Translations under genes and position numbers: made by a program | Notes under the pieces: generated by a model | What the model saw: only the letters and a program-made list of their open reading frames with translations | Told to the model about the DNA's origin: nothing | Databases searched by the model: none | Shown: positions 43,501-50,539 of the stretch, in pieces | How the letters are laid out: every line of letters starts with the position of its first letter | How positions within the stretch are numbered: position 1 is the stretch's first letter | Source of the DNA: Notospermus geniculatus | Taxonomy: Eukaryota > Nemertea > Pilidiophora > Heteronemertea > Lineidae | Reading direction: 5' to 3' | DNA length: 64,000 nucleotides | NCBI GenBank assembly: GCA_002633025.1 | Contig: NMRB01002225.1 | Coordinates: forward strand, 1-64,000

Positions 43501-44956
43501 TATTTGTGATGGTTGGCTGTGACCTTGACCTCTGACCTTGAGAAGTATTGCATAACTGGGACAGGATCCCTGATTAAACCTATCGGGGATGGTAAATTCA
43601 GGCTTCTAATTCGTTTTTTCCTGAAATTCCGAGGAGATTTGCGCTTAAGAACTGTTTGACCTTGACCTTGACCTCTGACCTTCAAGGTCATTGCGTAATC
43701 TGAAAGCTCATCCTTGATAACCTAGGTGTAGGTGAAGGTTTTAGGTCTCTACCATCACCAGATTCTGACTTATGTCATGTTATCAAATTTGAATATCAAA
43801 TCTCACCACGATATCAGCAAATATCATGCGACCGAGCAGGTGCAAACTGAAAATTTCAGTTGCAATAACATCCGTGGATGAGCAATGATGTTGTGATACC
43901 AGTTTCAAGTCACTTACTGTGGCAGATCTCCCGATATGTCAAAATATCAAATTTGATATATCAATATCATTATGATGCTGACACTGGAGAATAAATTTGT
44001 TGATGCCAGTATCTTGCCAAGGGCCATAAACATAGGGAAGGAACTTGTTGCTAGTGCTCTACCTGGCGTCGGAGACAAGTTATTCAAGAAACAAAAGTGT
44101 GACAGACAAAATCTCAACTTTTGATATGTCAATTTCACCATGAACCAGGTATCGGAGACTGGAAATTTTCATTCCATCTTGTAGCTCAGGTCATGAAACC
44201 TGGGGGTAGGTCACATTTCCAGGTCTGTAGCTCTTGCAGGAACAAAGTTACAGGTGTGACAGACTGAACAGACAGACAGACACACACACAGACACACACA
44301 CACACACACACACAGACAGACAGACACCACGACCAAACACTATATGGTTTCCGATCTTGAGATCGGAAACCATAATTATGTGCCAGGCCTATATTGTGTG
44401 GTAGAAGTAGGCCCCCGTGCATGAAAGAACTAGAAAGAAAGAATTCTCCCTGTGGAACTCCAGTGACTTTCCTGCAGACACTCACTTCACGAGTACCGCA
44501 TCCAGTATTTCACCTGCATGACAAAGACCGACATACCTTTGTTACAATACTTGTGTAGTCCTTATCGAAATCGAACCTGATACATCTCGATCCGTTGTAT
44601 TCGCAAGTCTTTACAAATGTCTCAGTTTGAAGCGACGTGTTCAACACGTCAGTGGTGGTGATCTCTTCAAATTCGGCGCAGCGCCATCGTGGGGTCGCTG
44701 GCCCGAATACTATGTACATCATGACCGTGGCATGCATGACATCTGTTGCAGTCAGGAGACAAAAGATGAGGCCCTGATATCGCCCAAAGTGACCCAGAGT
44801 GTCCAACAAGGTCTCAAATGTTGGCTCTTTCTGGTCTTCCCTAATTTCTCCCGTATTATTCCCATCACGTTCGTTTTGGTTTCCTGTTTGTCCTTGCCTC
44901 TGATCAGATATTTCATCTTGGGCTCCTAAACATGGCTCTTGAGCGTTGTCGTCCAT
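25288..44956 (-). CDS. SLC22-type organic cation/carnitine transporter, 8 exons, disrupted copy
   Basis: Eight exons with GT-AG boundaries and matching phases give about 571 residues, the usual SLC22 length. Order: 44,956-44,537; 43,054-42,826; 39,658-39,463; 34,396-34,170; 29,806-29,672; 28,234-28,218 plus 26,555-26,369 (split by a transposon); 26,226-26,154; 25,518-25,288. Family marks are FGRYQ before TM1, a large cysteine-containing TM1-TM2 loop, LADLYGRQK (major-facilitator motif between TM2 and TM3), EYIGPKWR, PESIRWL in the central cytoplasmic loop, TSEIYPTLMR and PETKGNPLPED. By family it would be a plasma-membrane facilitator of organic cations, anions or carnitine; the substrate cannot be told. 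Two lesions are visible: a Tc1-like insertion in exon 6 and a one-base frame discrepancy in exon 4. I read it as a probable pseudogene or a disrupted allele. Confidence 0.85.
26154..26226 (-). CDS. Transporter exon 7 (TM11)
   Basis: Acceptor TGTTTTCAG before 26,226; reads SVGFGIGDIAARVGGIIAPQ then IVLL, matching the RVGGIxAP signature of the family. Donor CTG|GTGAG, phase 0. Confidence 0.85.
26369..26555 (-). CDS. Transporter exon 6, 3' piece after the transposon (TM9-TM10)
   Basis: Continues TYFLFVSVPIVAMFG, then GKTWLVTMLITSEIYPTLMR, the conserved end of TM10. Donor ATGAG|GTAGGC at 26,369/26,368, phase 2. Confidence 0.85.
26558..28217 (-). mobile_element. Tc1-like transposon inserted in exon 6
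   Basis: It is 1,660 bp, flanked by TA at 26,556-26,557 and 28,218-28,219. The TIRs are about 220 bp and carry two direct repeats each: an outer CAGTTGGGGTCAGAAGTTTA and an inner CAGTGGCTCAAAAGTTTACA, both followed by CATACAC. This IR/DR layout and terminal sequence are those of the vertebrate-type Tc1 elements (Sleeping Beauty-like group). The internal transposase is on the minus strand and degraded. Confidence 0.93.
26790..27807 (-). pseudogene. Degenerate Tc1 transposase
   Basis: A start-like MGKSK at 27,807 is followed by a helix-turn-helix-like segment (AKQFRVPRASVHTIVRK), with an early stop and frame breaks. The longest open part (27,521-27,009) carries GLKWYRAKKQPLL, a first catalytic-Asp region (RSDIMKMEHFG), GGGSIMLWGCF and the second Asp in QSDNSPKH. 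Beyond 27,009 the third catalytic region (LIEN-like) is out of frame and interrupted by stops. It could not make an active enzyme as read. Confidence 0.85.
28218..28234 (-). CDS. Transporter exon 6, 5' piece before the transposon
   Basis: Acceptor TTGTTTTAG before 28,234, then GCTCGGCAGAAAACGTA (LGRKR). The final TA is the target-site dinucleotide of the Tc1-like insertion. The piece is in frame with 26,555 once one TA and the transposon are removed. Confidence 0.8.
28235..29359. other. Transporter intron 5 part; two-copy repeat and perfect hairpin
   Basis: No exon. A 42-46 bp unit with GTCTCGCGCAGCCGTTTCGTG occurs twice at 28,930-29,021. A hairpin at 29,116-29,161 pairs CACACCCGAACCATGGAG with its exact complement across about ten bases. 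Confidence 0.6.
29360..29600 (-). mobile_element. Retroposon 3' end with (TTA)n tail
   Basis: A TTA repeat at 29,360-29,382 is followed by TATAGCGCCTTAATCC and GGCTCTAAGGCGCTGTACAT, then AACGGCAAAGCGTTCCACAG. On the minus strand this reads as a 3' tail ending in TAA repeats with the GCGCTxTA motif, a type shared by many metazoan LINE/SINE tails. Family assignment is tentative. Confidence 0.55.
29672..29806 (-). CDS. Transporter exon 5 (TM7-TM8)
   Basis: Acceptor TTTTGCAG before 29,806; reads FSISCLYYGIIVSIPDLSGD then YLNTVYSSLPGLFLGW, and ends ANL at donor AACTT|GTAAGC (phase 2). It has no long ORF of its own and was found by family pattern and phase. Confidence 0.8.
29907..30070. mobile_element. 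TTAA-flanked palindromic MITE, 164 bp
   Basis: Perfect TTAA on both sides (29,903-29,906 and 30,071-30,074). Inverted termini AGGGCCTCTAGAGGCAGC / GCTGCCTCTAGAGGCCCT. It lies in transporter intron 4, about 100 bp upstream of the exon 5 acceptor. No coding capacity. Confidence 0.9.
30383..30488. repeat. Alternating inverted copies of CCTGGGTAAACTTTAG
   Basis: CCTGGGTAACCCTAAAGTTT and ACTAAAGTTTACCCAG-type motifs alternate in both orientations four to five times. The CCTGGGTA core resembles the ends of the foldback at 40,220-40,595, so the two may be related. Confidence 0.6.
30688..32097. mobile_element. Outer inverted-repeat element
   Basis: Arms 30,688-30,769 and 32,012-32,097 are inverted copies (GGAGAATCGGCAGCGCAGTA, CACTGGTATCCGAGTCG and ATGGCGGCTGTGTCACA with complements). 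It encloses a separate TTAA element at 30,837-31,696. Its exact outer ends are not resolved. Confidence 0.7.
30837..31696. mobile_element. TTAA-flanked element, 860 bp
   Basis: TTAA at 30,833-30,836 and 31,697-31,700; the inverted termini begin AGTCCCAGCTTCATCCCCCG and continue about 25 bp without mismatch. No convincing coding frame, so non-autonomous. Confidence 0.9.
32292..32574 (+). mobile_element. tRNA-derived SINE with perfect 12-bp TSD
   Basis: Flanked by AACTCTACACCT at 32,280-32,291 and 32,575-32,586. The head (32,296-32,370) is tRNA-like: TAGCCTAGTGGTTATC (box A), CCGC-TTAGCAA-GCGG with an AGC anticodon, and GGTTCGAATCC-type box B. The body has CGTCGCATGGGACAGTAAGC and CCTTTGCAA-like motifs, and near the end inverted GGGCCAATAACGC and GCGTCGGCCCTG. 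Clear TSDs show insertion by target-primed reverse transcription. Confidence 0.9.
32705..33391. mobile_element. Mariner-type MITE, 687 bp, TA target
   Basis: TA at 32,703-32,704 and 33,392-33,393. Inverted termini CAGGGTGTATCAAAAAAACC and TTTTTTATATACCCTG continue for over 100 bp (ATAAATCTAGGATGGATATG and complement; TCCTGTGGATCTTAGC and complement). No transposase. Confidence 0.85.
33394..34169. other. Transporter intron 4 sequence
   Basis: No exon or defined element. Overlapping open frames on both strands at 33,666-34,100 have no recognisable protein. Confidence 0.5.
34170..34396 (-). CDS. Transporter exon 4 (central loop), one-base frame discrepancy
   Basis: Acceptor CCATCAG before 34,396. 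It reads LVPESIRWLIQKGRFEEA in the incoming frame, through EQEKL; the family-like continuation YTYLDLF...RTLVVMFC lies in another frame. The exon is one base too short to meet exon 5 in phase, which places one missing base near 34,238-34,245. Donor TGTAC|GTGAGT. Confidence 0.75.
34453..34855. repeat. Inverted repeat just upstream of exon 4
   Basis: GGCCATGTCGATTTTATTAG followed by AGGAATC repeats near 34,455-34,510 is mirrored by GATTCCTCCGATTCCTCTAA and ATCGACATGGCC near 34,815-34,850. It sits in intron 3 about 60 bp before the exon 4 acceptor. Confidence 0.75.
35198..35315. mobile_element. 118-bp palindromic MITE with TAT duplication
   Basis: TAT at 35,195-35,197 and 35,316-35,318 flank the inverted ends GGACCGTATTCTAGAAGC / GCTTCTAGAATACGGACC. 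Inside, CTAAGGTTTACC and complements extend the palindrome. Confidence 0.8.
35426..35620. repeat. Inverted repeat with tRNA-like arm
   Basis: GCCGACCGCACAGAAAGTCC (about 35,490) is mirrored by GGACTTTCTGTGCGGTCGGC (about 35,595), arms about 32 bp. The left part on the minus strand contains a box-B-like GCGGTTCTACTCCC, so it may derive from a tRNA-like repeat. Confidence 0.55.
35808..35987. mobile_element. TTAA MITE array, element 1
   Basis: Ends AGGGCTCCGCACACTAGCG / CGCTAGTGTGCGGAGCCCT, inverted. The left target reads GTAA (decayed); the right TTAA (35,988-35,991) is shared with element 2. Internal palindromes include GCGATTTTTCGAGCGATTTT. Confidence 0.85.
35992..36222. mobile_element. TTAA MITE array, element 2
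   Basis: TTAA on both sides (35,988-35,991; 36,223-36,226), each shared with a neighbour. Inverted ends GCATGGCGCACACGAGCGA / TCGCTCGTGTGCGCCATGC. It is a sister of the fragment at 3,101-3,175. Confidence 0.9.
36227..36471. mobile_element. TTAA MITE array, element 3
   Basis: Left TTAA shared with element 2; right target TTAG (decayed). Ends AGGGCTCCGCACACTGGCG / CGCTAGTGTGCGGAGCCCT, the same family as element 1. Element 2 appears inserted between two family members or they inserted successively at one TTAA. Confidence 0.85.
36472..36981. other. Transporter intron 3 sequence
   Basis: No exon or element recognised. Confidence 0.4.
36982..37663. mobile_element. 682-bp TIR element with ATT duplication
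   Basis: Termini GGCCCGTATGCACCAAC / GTTGGTGCATACGGGCC are exact inverted repeats, flanked by ATT at 36,979-36,981 and 37,664-37,666. Internal AAGCTTAAG/CTTAAGCT motifs. No transposase. Confidence 0.85.
37930..38082. mobile_element. Palindromic MITE next to TTAA
   Basis: TTAA at 37,926-37,929, then AGCCGCCCATACACGG; the right end is CGTGTATGGGCCGCT, followed by a decayed site. The internal inverted pair is AATATTATTGCACAATATG. Confidence 0.75.
38191..38487. mobile_element. About 300-bp inverted-repeat element
   Basis: Ends CACAGAAAGAAAAAAACGAT / ATCGATTTTTTTTCTGCGTG, followed inward by ATGAGTTTCTTT and AAAGAAACTCAT and by GACTC/GAGTC motifs. No coding frame. Confidence 0.65.
38655..38832 (-). 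repeat. Repeat family C, partial copy 1
   Basis: Contains ATGCCGGGAAATCGCGTCTC and ends AAATCCTGGATCGGCCCCTG, the terminal motif also seen at 39,107-39,255 and in inverse at the start of 49,576-50,294. Confidence 0.65.
39107..39255 (-). repeat. Repeat family C, partial copy 2
   Basis: Contains ATGCCGGGAAATCGCGTTTC and ends AAATCCTGGATCCGCCCTTG; interrupted by a cytosine run near 39,151. Confidence 0.65.
39463..39658 (-). CDS. Transporter exon 3 (TM5-TM6)
   Basis: Acceptor CTTGCAG before 39,658; reads ATMCMTYILPLEYIGPKWR and the following helix, ending at donor AAT|GTAAGT (phase 2). Length 196 bp fits both neighbouring phases. Confidence 0.85.
39754..41339. mobile_element. 1.6-kb TIR element containing a Mutator-like insert
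   Basis: Inverted termini GGCTGACTTCGATTTGTCAA, continuing CTCGGGT, at the left and the complement ending at 41,339. No transposase frame. The 40,220-40,595 foldback is nested inside. It sits in transporter intron 2, directly upstream of exon 3. Confidence 0.75.
40220..40595. mobile_element. Mutator/foldback-type MITE with 9-bp TSD
   Basis: Flanked by GTTAGCTTG at 40,211-40,219 and 40,596-40,604. Inverted termini start GCTGAAAGGGTAAATGTCGT and extend about 110 bp on each side with few differences; the centre is about 150 bp. A 9-bp duplication with long TIRs is the Mutator-type signature; it is non-coding. Confidence 0.85.
41340..42825. other. Transporter intron 2 sequence
   Basis: No exon recognised and no clear element ends. 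Open frames at 41,667-42,292 have no recognisable protein. Confidence 0.4.
42826..43054 (-). CDS. Transporter exon 2 (TM2-TM4)
   Basis: Acceptor TTGCAG before 43,054; reads WDLVCDKKYIPKLTSS, then GSLGTAQLADLYGRQKVLR, the conserved TM2-TM3 loop, and ends FYG at donor CTATG|GTAAG (phase 1). Confidence 0.85.
43241..43770. repeat. Tandem duplication, period about 278 bp
   Basis: Two copies each carry GACCTTGACCTCTGACCTTG, AGAAGTATTG, TCATCCTTGATAACCTAGGT and CACCATCACCAG. Located in transporter intron 1. The GACCTTGACC direct repeats resemble nuclear-receptor half-sites but are more simply part of the repeat. Confidence 0.85.
44275..44330. repeat. (CA)n/(CAGA)n microsatellite
   Basis: CAGACAGACAGACACACACA passing into a pure CA run and back to CAGA. 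Next to it, 44,344-44,373 is a hairpin (ATGGTTTCCGATCT with its complement AGATCGGAAACCAT). Confidence 0.9.
44537..44956 (-). CDS. Transporter exon 1 (start, TM1, ectodomain loop)
   Basis: ATG at 44,956; 140 codons, phase 0. It has an acidic N-terminus, then FETLLDTLGHFGRYQ, TM1, and an extracellular loop with CAEFEE, NTS and NGS glycosylation sites and CEYNGSRC. Donor AAAG|GTATGT at 44,537/44,536. Confidence 0.85.
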
Positions 44957-45590
44957 ATTTGGTGTGGTTTCAGTCTGCAGCGAGAAATATTACTACAGTG
45001 TAGTTCAGTCCATCTGTGAAATATATCACTGAACCCTGAACAAATTGCCCCAAAAGGTTTTTTGATGGTTTCTGGTTCTCTGAGTACCGGTAATGCTTTT
45101 TAACATACTAAAAGTTGACACCCGATGGGTACCCGGAAAGGGGTCAAATTTTGGAAATTCAATATGGCCTTCATGTGAAATTTCAATGTACACAAAACTT
45201 TTTTTCTGCTTCATTTTAGACCACATAAATGTATTACCAACAGATACAAATAAGCCCATTGTCAATCTAATAGACAGGTTTTCATGTCAGGGGGTCTCTG
45301 GGACGTACAATGACGTATATGACGTCATAATACACGTTGGTAAGCATGTCCCAGGGATTTTTCGAATTTTTCGGTTCAGAATGAACTTATTTTATACTTT
45401 TCTACTGCAGAATAATTTGCAGACAGATCAAAAGTCAATTTATGACATGAGTTCATTCAATACCCAATCTAATTGTCTTTACGAATCATCCTCCTCCCAT
45501 TGATCGTCATCGGCAGGAGTGCACTGGACATGCTGGAGGCCATATCTTCTGCAAGTACACCGTACTGTCTGACAGCCTGCAGAACAGTTA
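44957..45590. other. Transporter 5' flank, no promoter motif assigned
   Basis: No TATA box at a convincing position and no further upstream exon recognised. The 5' end of the transcript cannot be fixed from sequence. Confidence 0.4.
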
Positions 45591-45660
45591 GCTCCTAAAA
45601 AACTTCTCCAAATGATACTTTGTATTACAAAGTATCATTTGGAGAAGTTTTTTTATGAGC
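45591..45660. repeat. Long near-perfect hairpin
   Basis: AACTTCTCCAAATGATACTT pairs with its complement AAGTATCATTTGGAGAAGTT across almost no loop; arms total about 33 bp including GCTC/GAGC ends. It lies 650 bp upstream of the transporter ATG. Confidence 0.85.
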
Positions 45661-45940
45661 TGGATCCCCCTGCATGGCAACAGGTACAAGCCAGTTGTTC
45701 TCATTTCTCCAGCCCCAATCAGTCGGACACATCCCATCGTCTTTACCCATCCATAAAGTGTTTTTCACATTGAACTGGCCAAAGGTACTTGACCTCTTGT
45801 CACTAATTAAACTGTAATGGTGTGATCACAAATAATAATGTTACATAACCCTCGGCAGTCAGTGTCATGGTTGACCAGCTTTGGCTGACACCATGAAAGA
45901 GCTATAATCTGTTTTCAAGTCAGTGTTGTGCAACACCAGT

Positions 45941-46421
45941 GTCTCCCAAAATGTCTCTCAGGTTGTTGATATCATAAACAGTGATAAACCTTTTTGTTTT
46001 TTGTGCTTAATTTGTCTGATCGGAAGTAAAGCCCCTCATTTGGCACCTCAACATGATACAAGAGCAGAGCAAGGAGGTCGGTATCCTCACCAACTAGCGT
46101 ATATAGCAGAGGTCTTTTGGGAGTGTCCAGCAGCTGACATAACAATGTCCACATCAACATCACCATTGCTTTTACTACCTCGCATCCTTTTTCTTACAGA
46201 CTTTCAGCGATAAGGTCCACCATTCTCTGCATATTGCTGGCTCGAGCAAGAAATGTTTCCCCTGAGAAGATGGATGATGGTGTGAACTTAACCTCTGGTC
46301 CACTGTTCCCTCGTCTTTGGTGCGTGTTATCCTTTATGGATGGGGTTTCTCCGTAGCCATCAAATACAACAAACCGTTGCTTTGTCATAATGTTTGATGG
46401 TAAAAGTAGCAGAGTTAGCAA
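45941..46421 (-). pseudogene. TE-associated PIN/FEN-like protein fragment, minus-strand copy
   Basis: Reading from 46,421 leftwards gives VVFDGYGETPSIKDNTHQRR, SIFSGETFLARASNMQRMVD, then an acidic DVDVDIVMSAA, SLVGEDTDLLALLLYH-type motif and LYFRSD, with stops and frame changes. The spaced acidic motifs (D-x-D and GEDTDLL) resemble the PIN/XPG-like nuclease domain of uncharacterised, repeat-associated animal proteins. Family assignment is from pattern memory and uncertain. Degenerate. Confidence 0.5.
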
Positions 46422-46634
46422 ATTGTGATGCTGATGTGGACATTGTTATGTCAGCTGTTGGACACTCCCAAAATACCTCTACTTCGCTAGTTGGTGAGGA
46501 TACCGACCTCCTTGCTCTGCTCCTGTATCATGTTGAGGTGCAAAATAAGGGGCTTTACTTCCGATCAGACAAATGAAGCATAAAGAACAAAAAGGTTTAT
46601 GATATCAACTACCTGAGAGACATTTTGGGAGACA
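46394..46634 (+). pseudogene. TE-associated PIN/FEN-like protein fragment, plus-strand copy
   Basis: Reads NCDADVDIVMSAVGHSQNTS, then LVGEDTDLLALLLYHVEV and GLYFRSDK before a stop; the continuation KVYDINYLRDILG lies beyond it. This is an inverted copy of the left part of the minus-strand fragment (arms 45,941-46,165 and 46,424-46,634), so the two form a head-to-head palindrome. Confidence 0.55.
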
Positions 46635-47896
46635 GTACCTGTAATCAACTGTTATTTCTGCATTTATATCGGGTGGCCCCCCAAAAAAACTGGAACACAA
46701 CTTATCAGCCCATAACTTTTGCACTTTTTTATCAAATGTCATGGTATTTCATATGTGATATGAGGCTGTTAATTGAGGCTTGTGGTGAAAATTTCAGGTA
46801 AATATCTCAAGGCATTACAAAAATACAGCAATTTTAAAATGAGGAGTCAACATCTGCTGTGCCGGAATCATGCAATTATCCTGGTTCCAGACTTGAAAGT
46901 GATGGCGCCGCTATGTCCGACATTTGCGAGTCAATTCATAATTCCTGCCAAACAGGTGGACAGTGAGAGACTTTTGCATTCATTTCATTACATCAACCGC
47001 TCAGAAGAACAGTGTACATGGTGTACCGTTTAGCATCGTGATTAGTGATGATCGGGAGGCTTTTAATTCTGATATTTAGATAGCCAGATACTAAAACACA
47101 CTGATAACGAAACGATTCCAACATTACCGGTATCGGTTGTTGGTCACATGATCATCAAAATGGCAGCGCCCGTGACCTGGTTTTTCTGCCCATAAAAATC
47201 GCCAGTCGGCAACAACCATAACAGCTGATATAAAAGGAATACCCGTAAAGTGAACGTCACGTCTGCTTCCTTGAAAACATAGTTATAGCCATCAGTCTAT
47301 CTTGGGTTCAAATCGAAGAGTAATCCACACTTTTTATGTCTCGAAGTTGCCTCTAAGAAAATTTCCTGATTCTCAGCCACCATTTTGTTTGTACGGTATC
47401 ACATGACTACACAAAGCAATCTCGCGCAAAACGGCCGAACGTCCTGTACACCAGGCTCATGTGAAAATGATTCAGTGGAGAGCGAGACTGATCTTGATAT
47501 TGCATCACTTATAAAAATAGAAAAAACAACAATGCGCATGCGTGACCATGAATATCCTCCAATTTTTAAGGCAAAATTGCTTTAAGCAACAAAATTGACG
47601 AAGCATATAAAGAGTGACGAAGAAGCGAAACCGAATACTTTTATTATGTGCTCATACTGCATGAATACAGTCATGATTTGAAAGCTAGATTCTGAGTACA
47701 AATGATGTGCAGGTTTCGAGAATACCAAAAGTGTACCAAAGTTTAGTGAGGAGACTTGGCAGCTCCCCAATAGGCTATAGTAATAAAAGAGTAGAACAAG
47801 TTACTTGCTTTAACCAGTATAATTTGAGCATGAGAAGTGGAGTGCTACTGTCTTCTGTCAAGCCACTGCAATGGGGCGGCACTGATAAACAATAGA
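46635..47896. other. No gene recognised
   Basis: A GGGTGGCCCCCCAAAAAAACTGG motif near 46,673 looks like one end of a mariner-type element, but I find no partner end. Otherwise nothing supported. Confidence 0.4.
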
Positions 47897-48290
47897 CAGG
47901 ATTAGCACCTTTCCGACTCCAACTACGAGAACGAATTGCAGTCCGCTGTCGTCATCCCAGATAAAAACGATTTGATAGACGTTTGCAAATCGTAAAATGC
48001 CGTAACTTCGTGGCAGAATAATTTTGACTCGTAATCGGAAGTGCACCTAAATCGCAAATATCATAGTCGTATTTCAAGTCGTAACGACCAGGATTACGAG
48101 TTCAATATTCATAATTTATCCGTATTTCCGATTTATAATGCCAAATTTTTCTGCCTTCAATATATGGTGTTTGATGAATTGAAAACGTCTACCAACTCGT
48201 TTTAATCAAGGATGTCCACAGCGGACTGCAATTCGTTCTCGTAGTTGAAGTCGGTGTCGGGAATCGGAAAGGTGCTAATCTTGTCTAATA
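47897..48290. mobile_element. Inverted-repeat element, about 390 bp
   Basis: GATTAGCACCTTTCCGACTC and CGAGAACGAATTGCAGTCCG at the left are mirrored near 48,220-48,288. No coding frame. Nearby, 48,410-48,520 is a TCTCGGCTCTTGGC simple repeat. Confidence 0.7.
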
Positions 48291-48694
48291 AAACGGGCAC
48301 CGTCTCCCACTGCTTAATCACAAGATAATTAAACCCTTCCAAACTTTTCAGCCTTTGCGATTGATTATTGTGGAAATATTCTAACACTACAATTTGAGCT
48401 TGGCTCTCAGATTAGTTCTTGGCTCTTAAATTATGTTCTGGCTCTTGGCTCTTTTCTCTCGGCTCTTGGCTCGGGGCTCTCGACTCTCTGGCTCTCAGCT
48501 CTCAGATTAGGGTGTTCCGTCTTTATCACGTTGAACTCTTCGTGTGAATTTTGACCAGCTACATGTATGACGTGTATACCGCGTGATTCTGACTTTCCAA
48601 AAGAAGTGATTTCCACGCGTTTTTATGACGTGATTTCTACGTGCTCATAGACGTCTGATCCACGTGGTTTTCTGGTATGATTGCTTACCATGCA

Positions 48695-48834
48695 GGGACC
48701 TTATTCACAAAGCCCCCGTAACTTTAAAGGTACGCAAATCCTTTGTCAGGCTGATAGTGAACAATAGGTTGTCAGCAAAAGGACAATAGTTTGCGCACTC
48801 CCGTAAGTTACGGGAGCTTCGTGAATAAGGTCCC
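48695..48834. mobile_element. 140-bp palindromic MITE
   Basis: Ends GGGACCTTATTCACAAAGC / GCTTCGTGAATAAGGTCCC, inverted; internal CCCGTAACTT and AAGTTACGGG extend it. Confidence 0.8.
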
Positions 48835-49033
48835 AGGTAATGATATGGCGATGGCGTCAGTCACGCCGTGACAAAATGGAACGCAGTGTGCGATCAGTAG
48901 TACTTACAGTGTCCCCAAATCTTTTGGCATCGGGATATTTTCTTTATAAGGAAACCGAGCAGTTTAGAAATATCATATGCGAATGTTACTCTGGCGTCCT
49001 CTATGTTGCCAACACATACATGTACATGACATA

Positions 49034-49254
49034 TACAGTAAACTCGAGTTTAAACCACCGGTTCATAAGCACACCCACAGTCGAAATGGGAGTGAATAAA
49101 ACAACAACTATTACGCTGAGTGACTGGAATTGCTTGTACGATCACAACCACGTGATGGAATGAATAGTTGCTTAAGGCCTAGGGTGAAACTGAGCCTACT
49201 TTGGGTGCATTTATGAACATATTGAATCGGTGGTTTAAACTCGAGTTTACTGTA
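49034..49254. mobile_element. 221-bp MITE with perfect 27-bp ends
   Basis: TACAGTAAACTCGAGTTTAA, followed by ACCACCG, is exactly inverted at 49,228-49,254. No coding content. Confidence 0.85.
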
Positions 49255-49385
49255 CATATGCATGAATACCATCACTGCTTGGGACTGGGCGCGGCACACA
49301 CTGCAGCAGCTGGTCAAAATAATATACGTGGCATTGGGTAAAAATAACTATTCCATTGTGTGCGATCAACGATTAAGGGGAAGCT

Positions 49386-49495
49386 GTTGTTGTACATTTT
49401 CATATTGCTTTGATCAAGGCTGCCCCCCCCCCCCAGCTGATTGTTGTACATTTTCATATTGCTTTGATCAAGGCTGCCCCCCCCCCCAGCTGACT
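49386..49495. repeat. 57-bp direct tandem duplication
   Basis: TTGTTGTACATTTTCATATT-GCTTTGATCAAGGCTG plus a cytosine run occurs twice; the C runs differ in length. Confidence 0.85.
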
Positions 49496-49575
49496 GTTTT
49501 TATGGTGCAATGTGATCACTGTACGTGCTTTACAGAAACAGAAAATGAGCAAGGTCCCAAGAATTACAGCTTAAT

Positions 49576-50294
49576 CAGGGGCGGATCTAGGATTTGCCAA
49601 GGGCGGGTGTCCAATCCATCCAATAGGGGCACCTCAGGCGGGGGCAAAGCCGACGGGGAACCTCCCCCAGAAAATTTGAAAATCTAGACGCTCTCAGATG
49701 CATTTCCCCGGCATTTCAGGGCATAACAAATTGTGTGATTAAGTGTGCTTTTATGACAAGAGTGGCGTCGAGGATTTCACTTAAAATAGGCCTAGTCAAA
49801 ATGGACAACAAAGTGGAGGATACGTACATCAAAAGTAGGCCTAACCAGTATATTATCAAGGTGTGCAAGGAATCGGGAATACCGCAGATGCCCCTTGAGG
49901 CTCCTAATGGACACTATGGGGCAATTAAAACACCCAGTCCAGCTAAAAACAACACATTTTGAAAATATGCACTCTTAAAAAAAAGGGGCAACCGAAGCAA
50001 AATAATTAGAATTTTGCTCAACAAAGAATACATTTTGCAAAGAGCACAGAAACTCATATACACATTTTTACATACAGAAAATACCAAGATGGCTACATGG
50101 GATGGATGGAGTTACAACAAGATACAGGTTCATAATAAAGGCAGTGACTTTGACAGGAAATTTGCTACTTTAATCTGGACTTTTGGGGATGAAGTACCGG
50201 TAAGGAGTTTTACGTATTTGTATAAATTAGGATTCATTGTAAAGTATACAGGGCGGGTATCCGGAACCCTAGACCCCCCGCGTATCCGCCCCTG
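49576..50294. mobile_element. 719-bp CAGGGG-ended element with TTAAT duplication
   Basis: TTAAT at 49,571-49,575 and 50,295-50,299 flank inverted ends CAGGGGCGGATCTAGG / GTATCCGCCCCTG. The CAGGGGCGGATC terminus matches the partial copies at 38.7 and 39.2 kb (family C). The end sequence recalls hAT-type elements, though a 5-bp duplication is shorter than the usual 8. No transposase. Confidence 0.7.
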
Positions 50295-50539
50295 TTAATT
50301 ATATTACGTAATCAAAAAAGAAATTCGCCAAAGCTGAAAAACAGGTACAATTTTCGTAGAGAAGAAGCATGTAAATGGCTTATTTATAGAAACAGAAAAA
50401 TGAGCACAGTTCCAAGAATTACAGCTTAGTTACATTACGTAATCAAATGAAATGGTCCACGGTCCATGTGCTCACCCGTTTGGACATACATGTAATAGTG
50501 TAATGACAGAGAGAGGTACATGTCAGTTATGAGCAATCA

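Noticed and set aside
43241-43700. Nuclear-receptor response elements (GACCTTGACC)
   Set aside because: The motif is part of a duplicated repeat unit and related wording occurs in other dispersed repeats, so regulatory meaning is unsupported.
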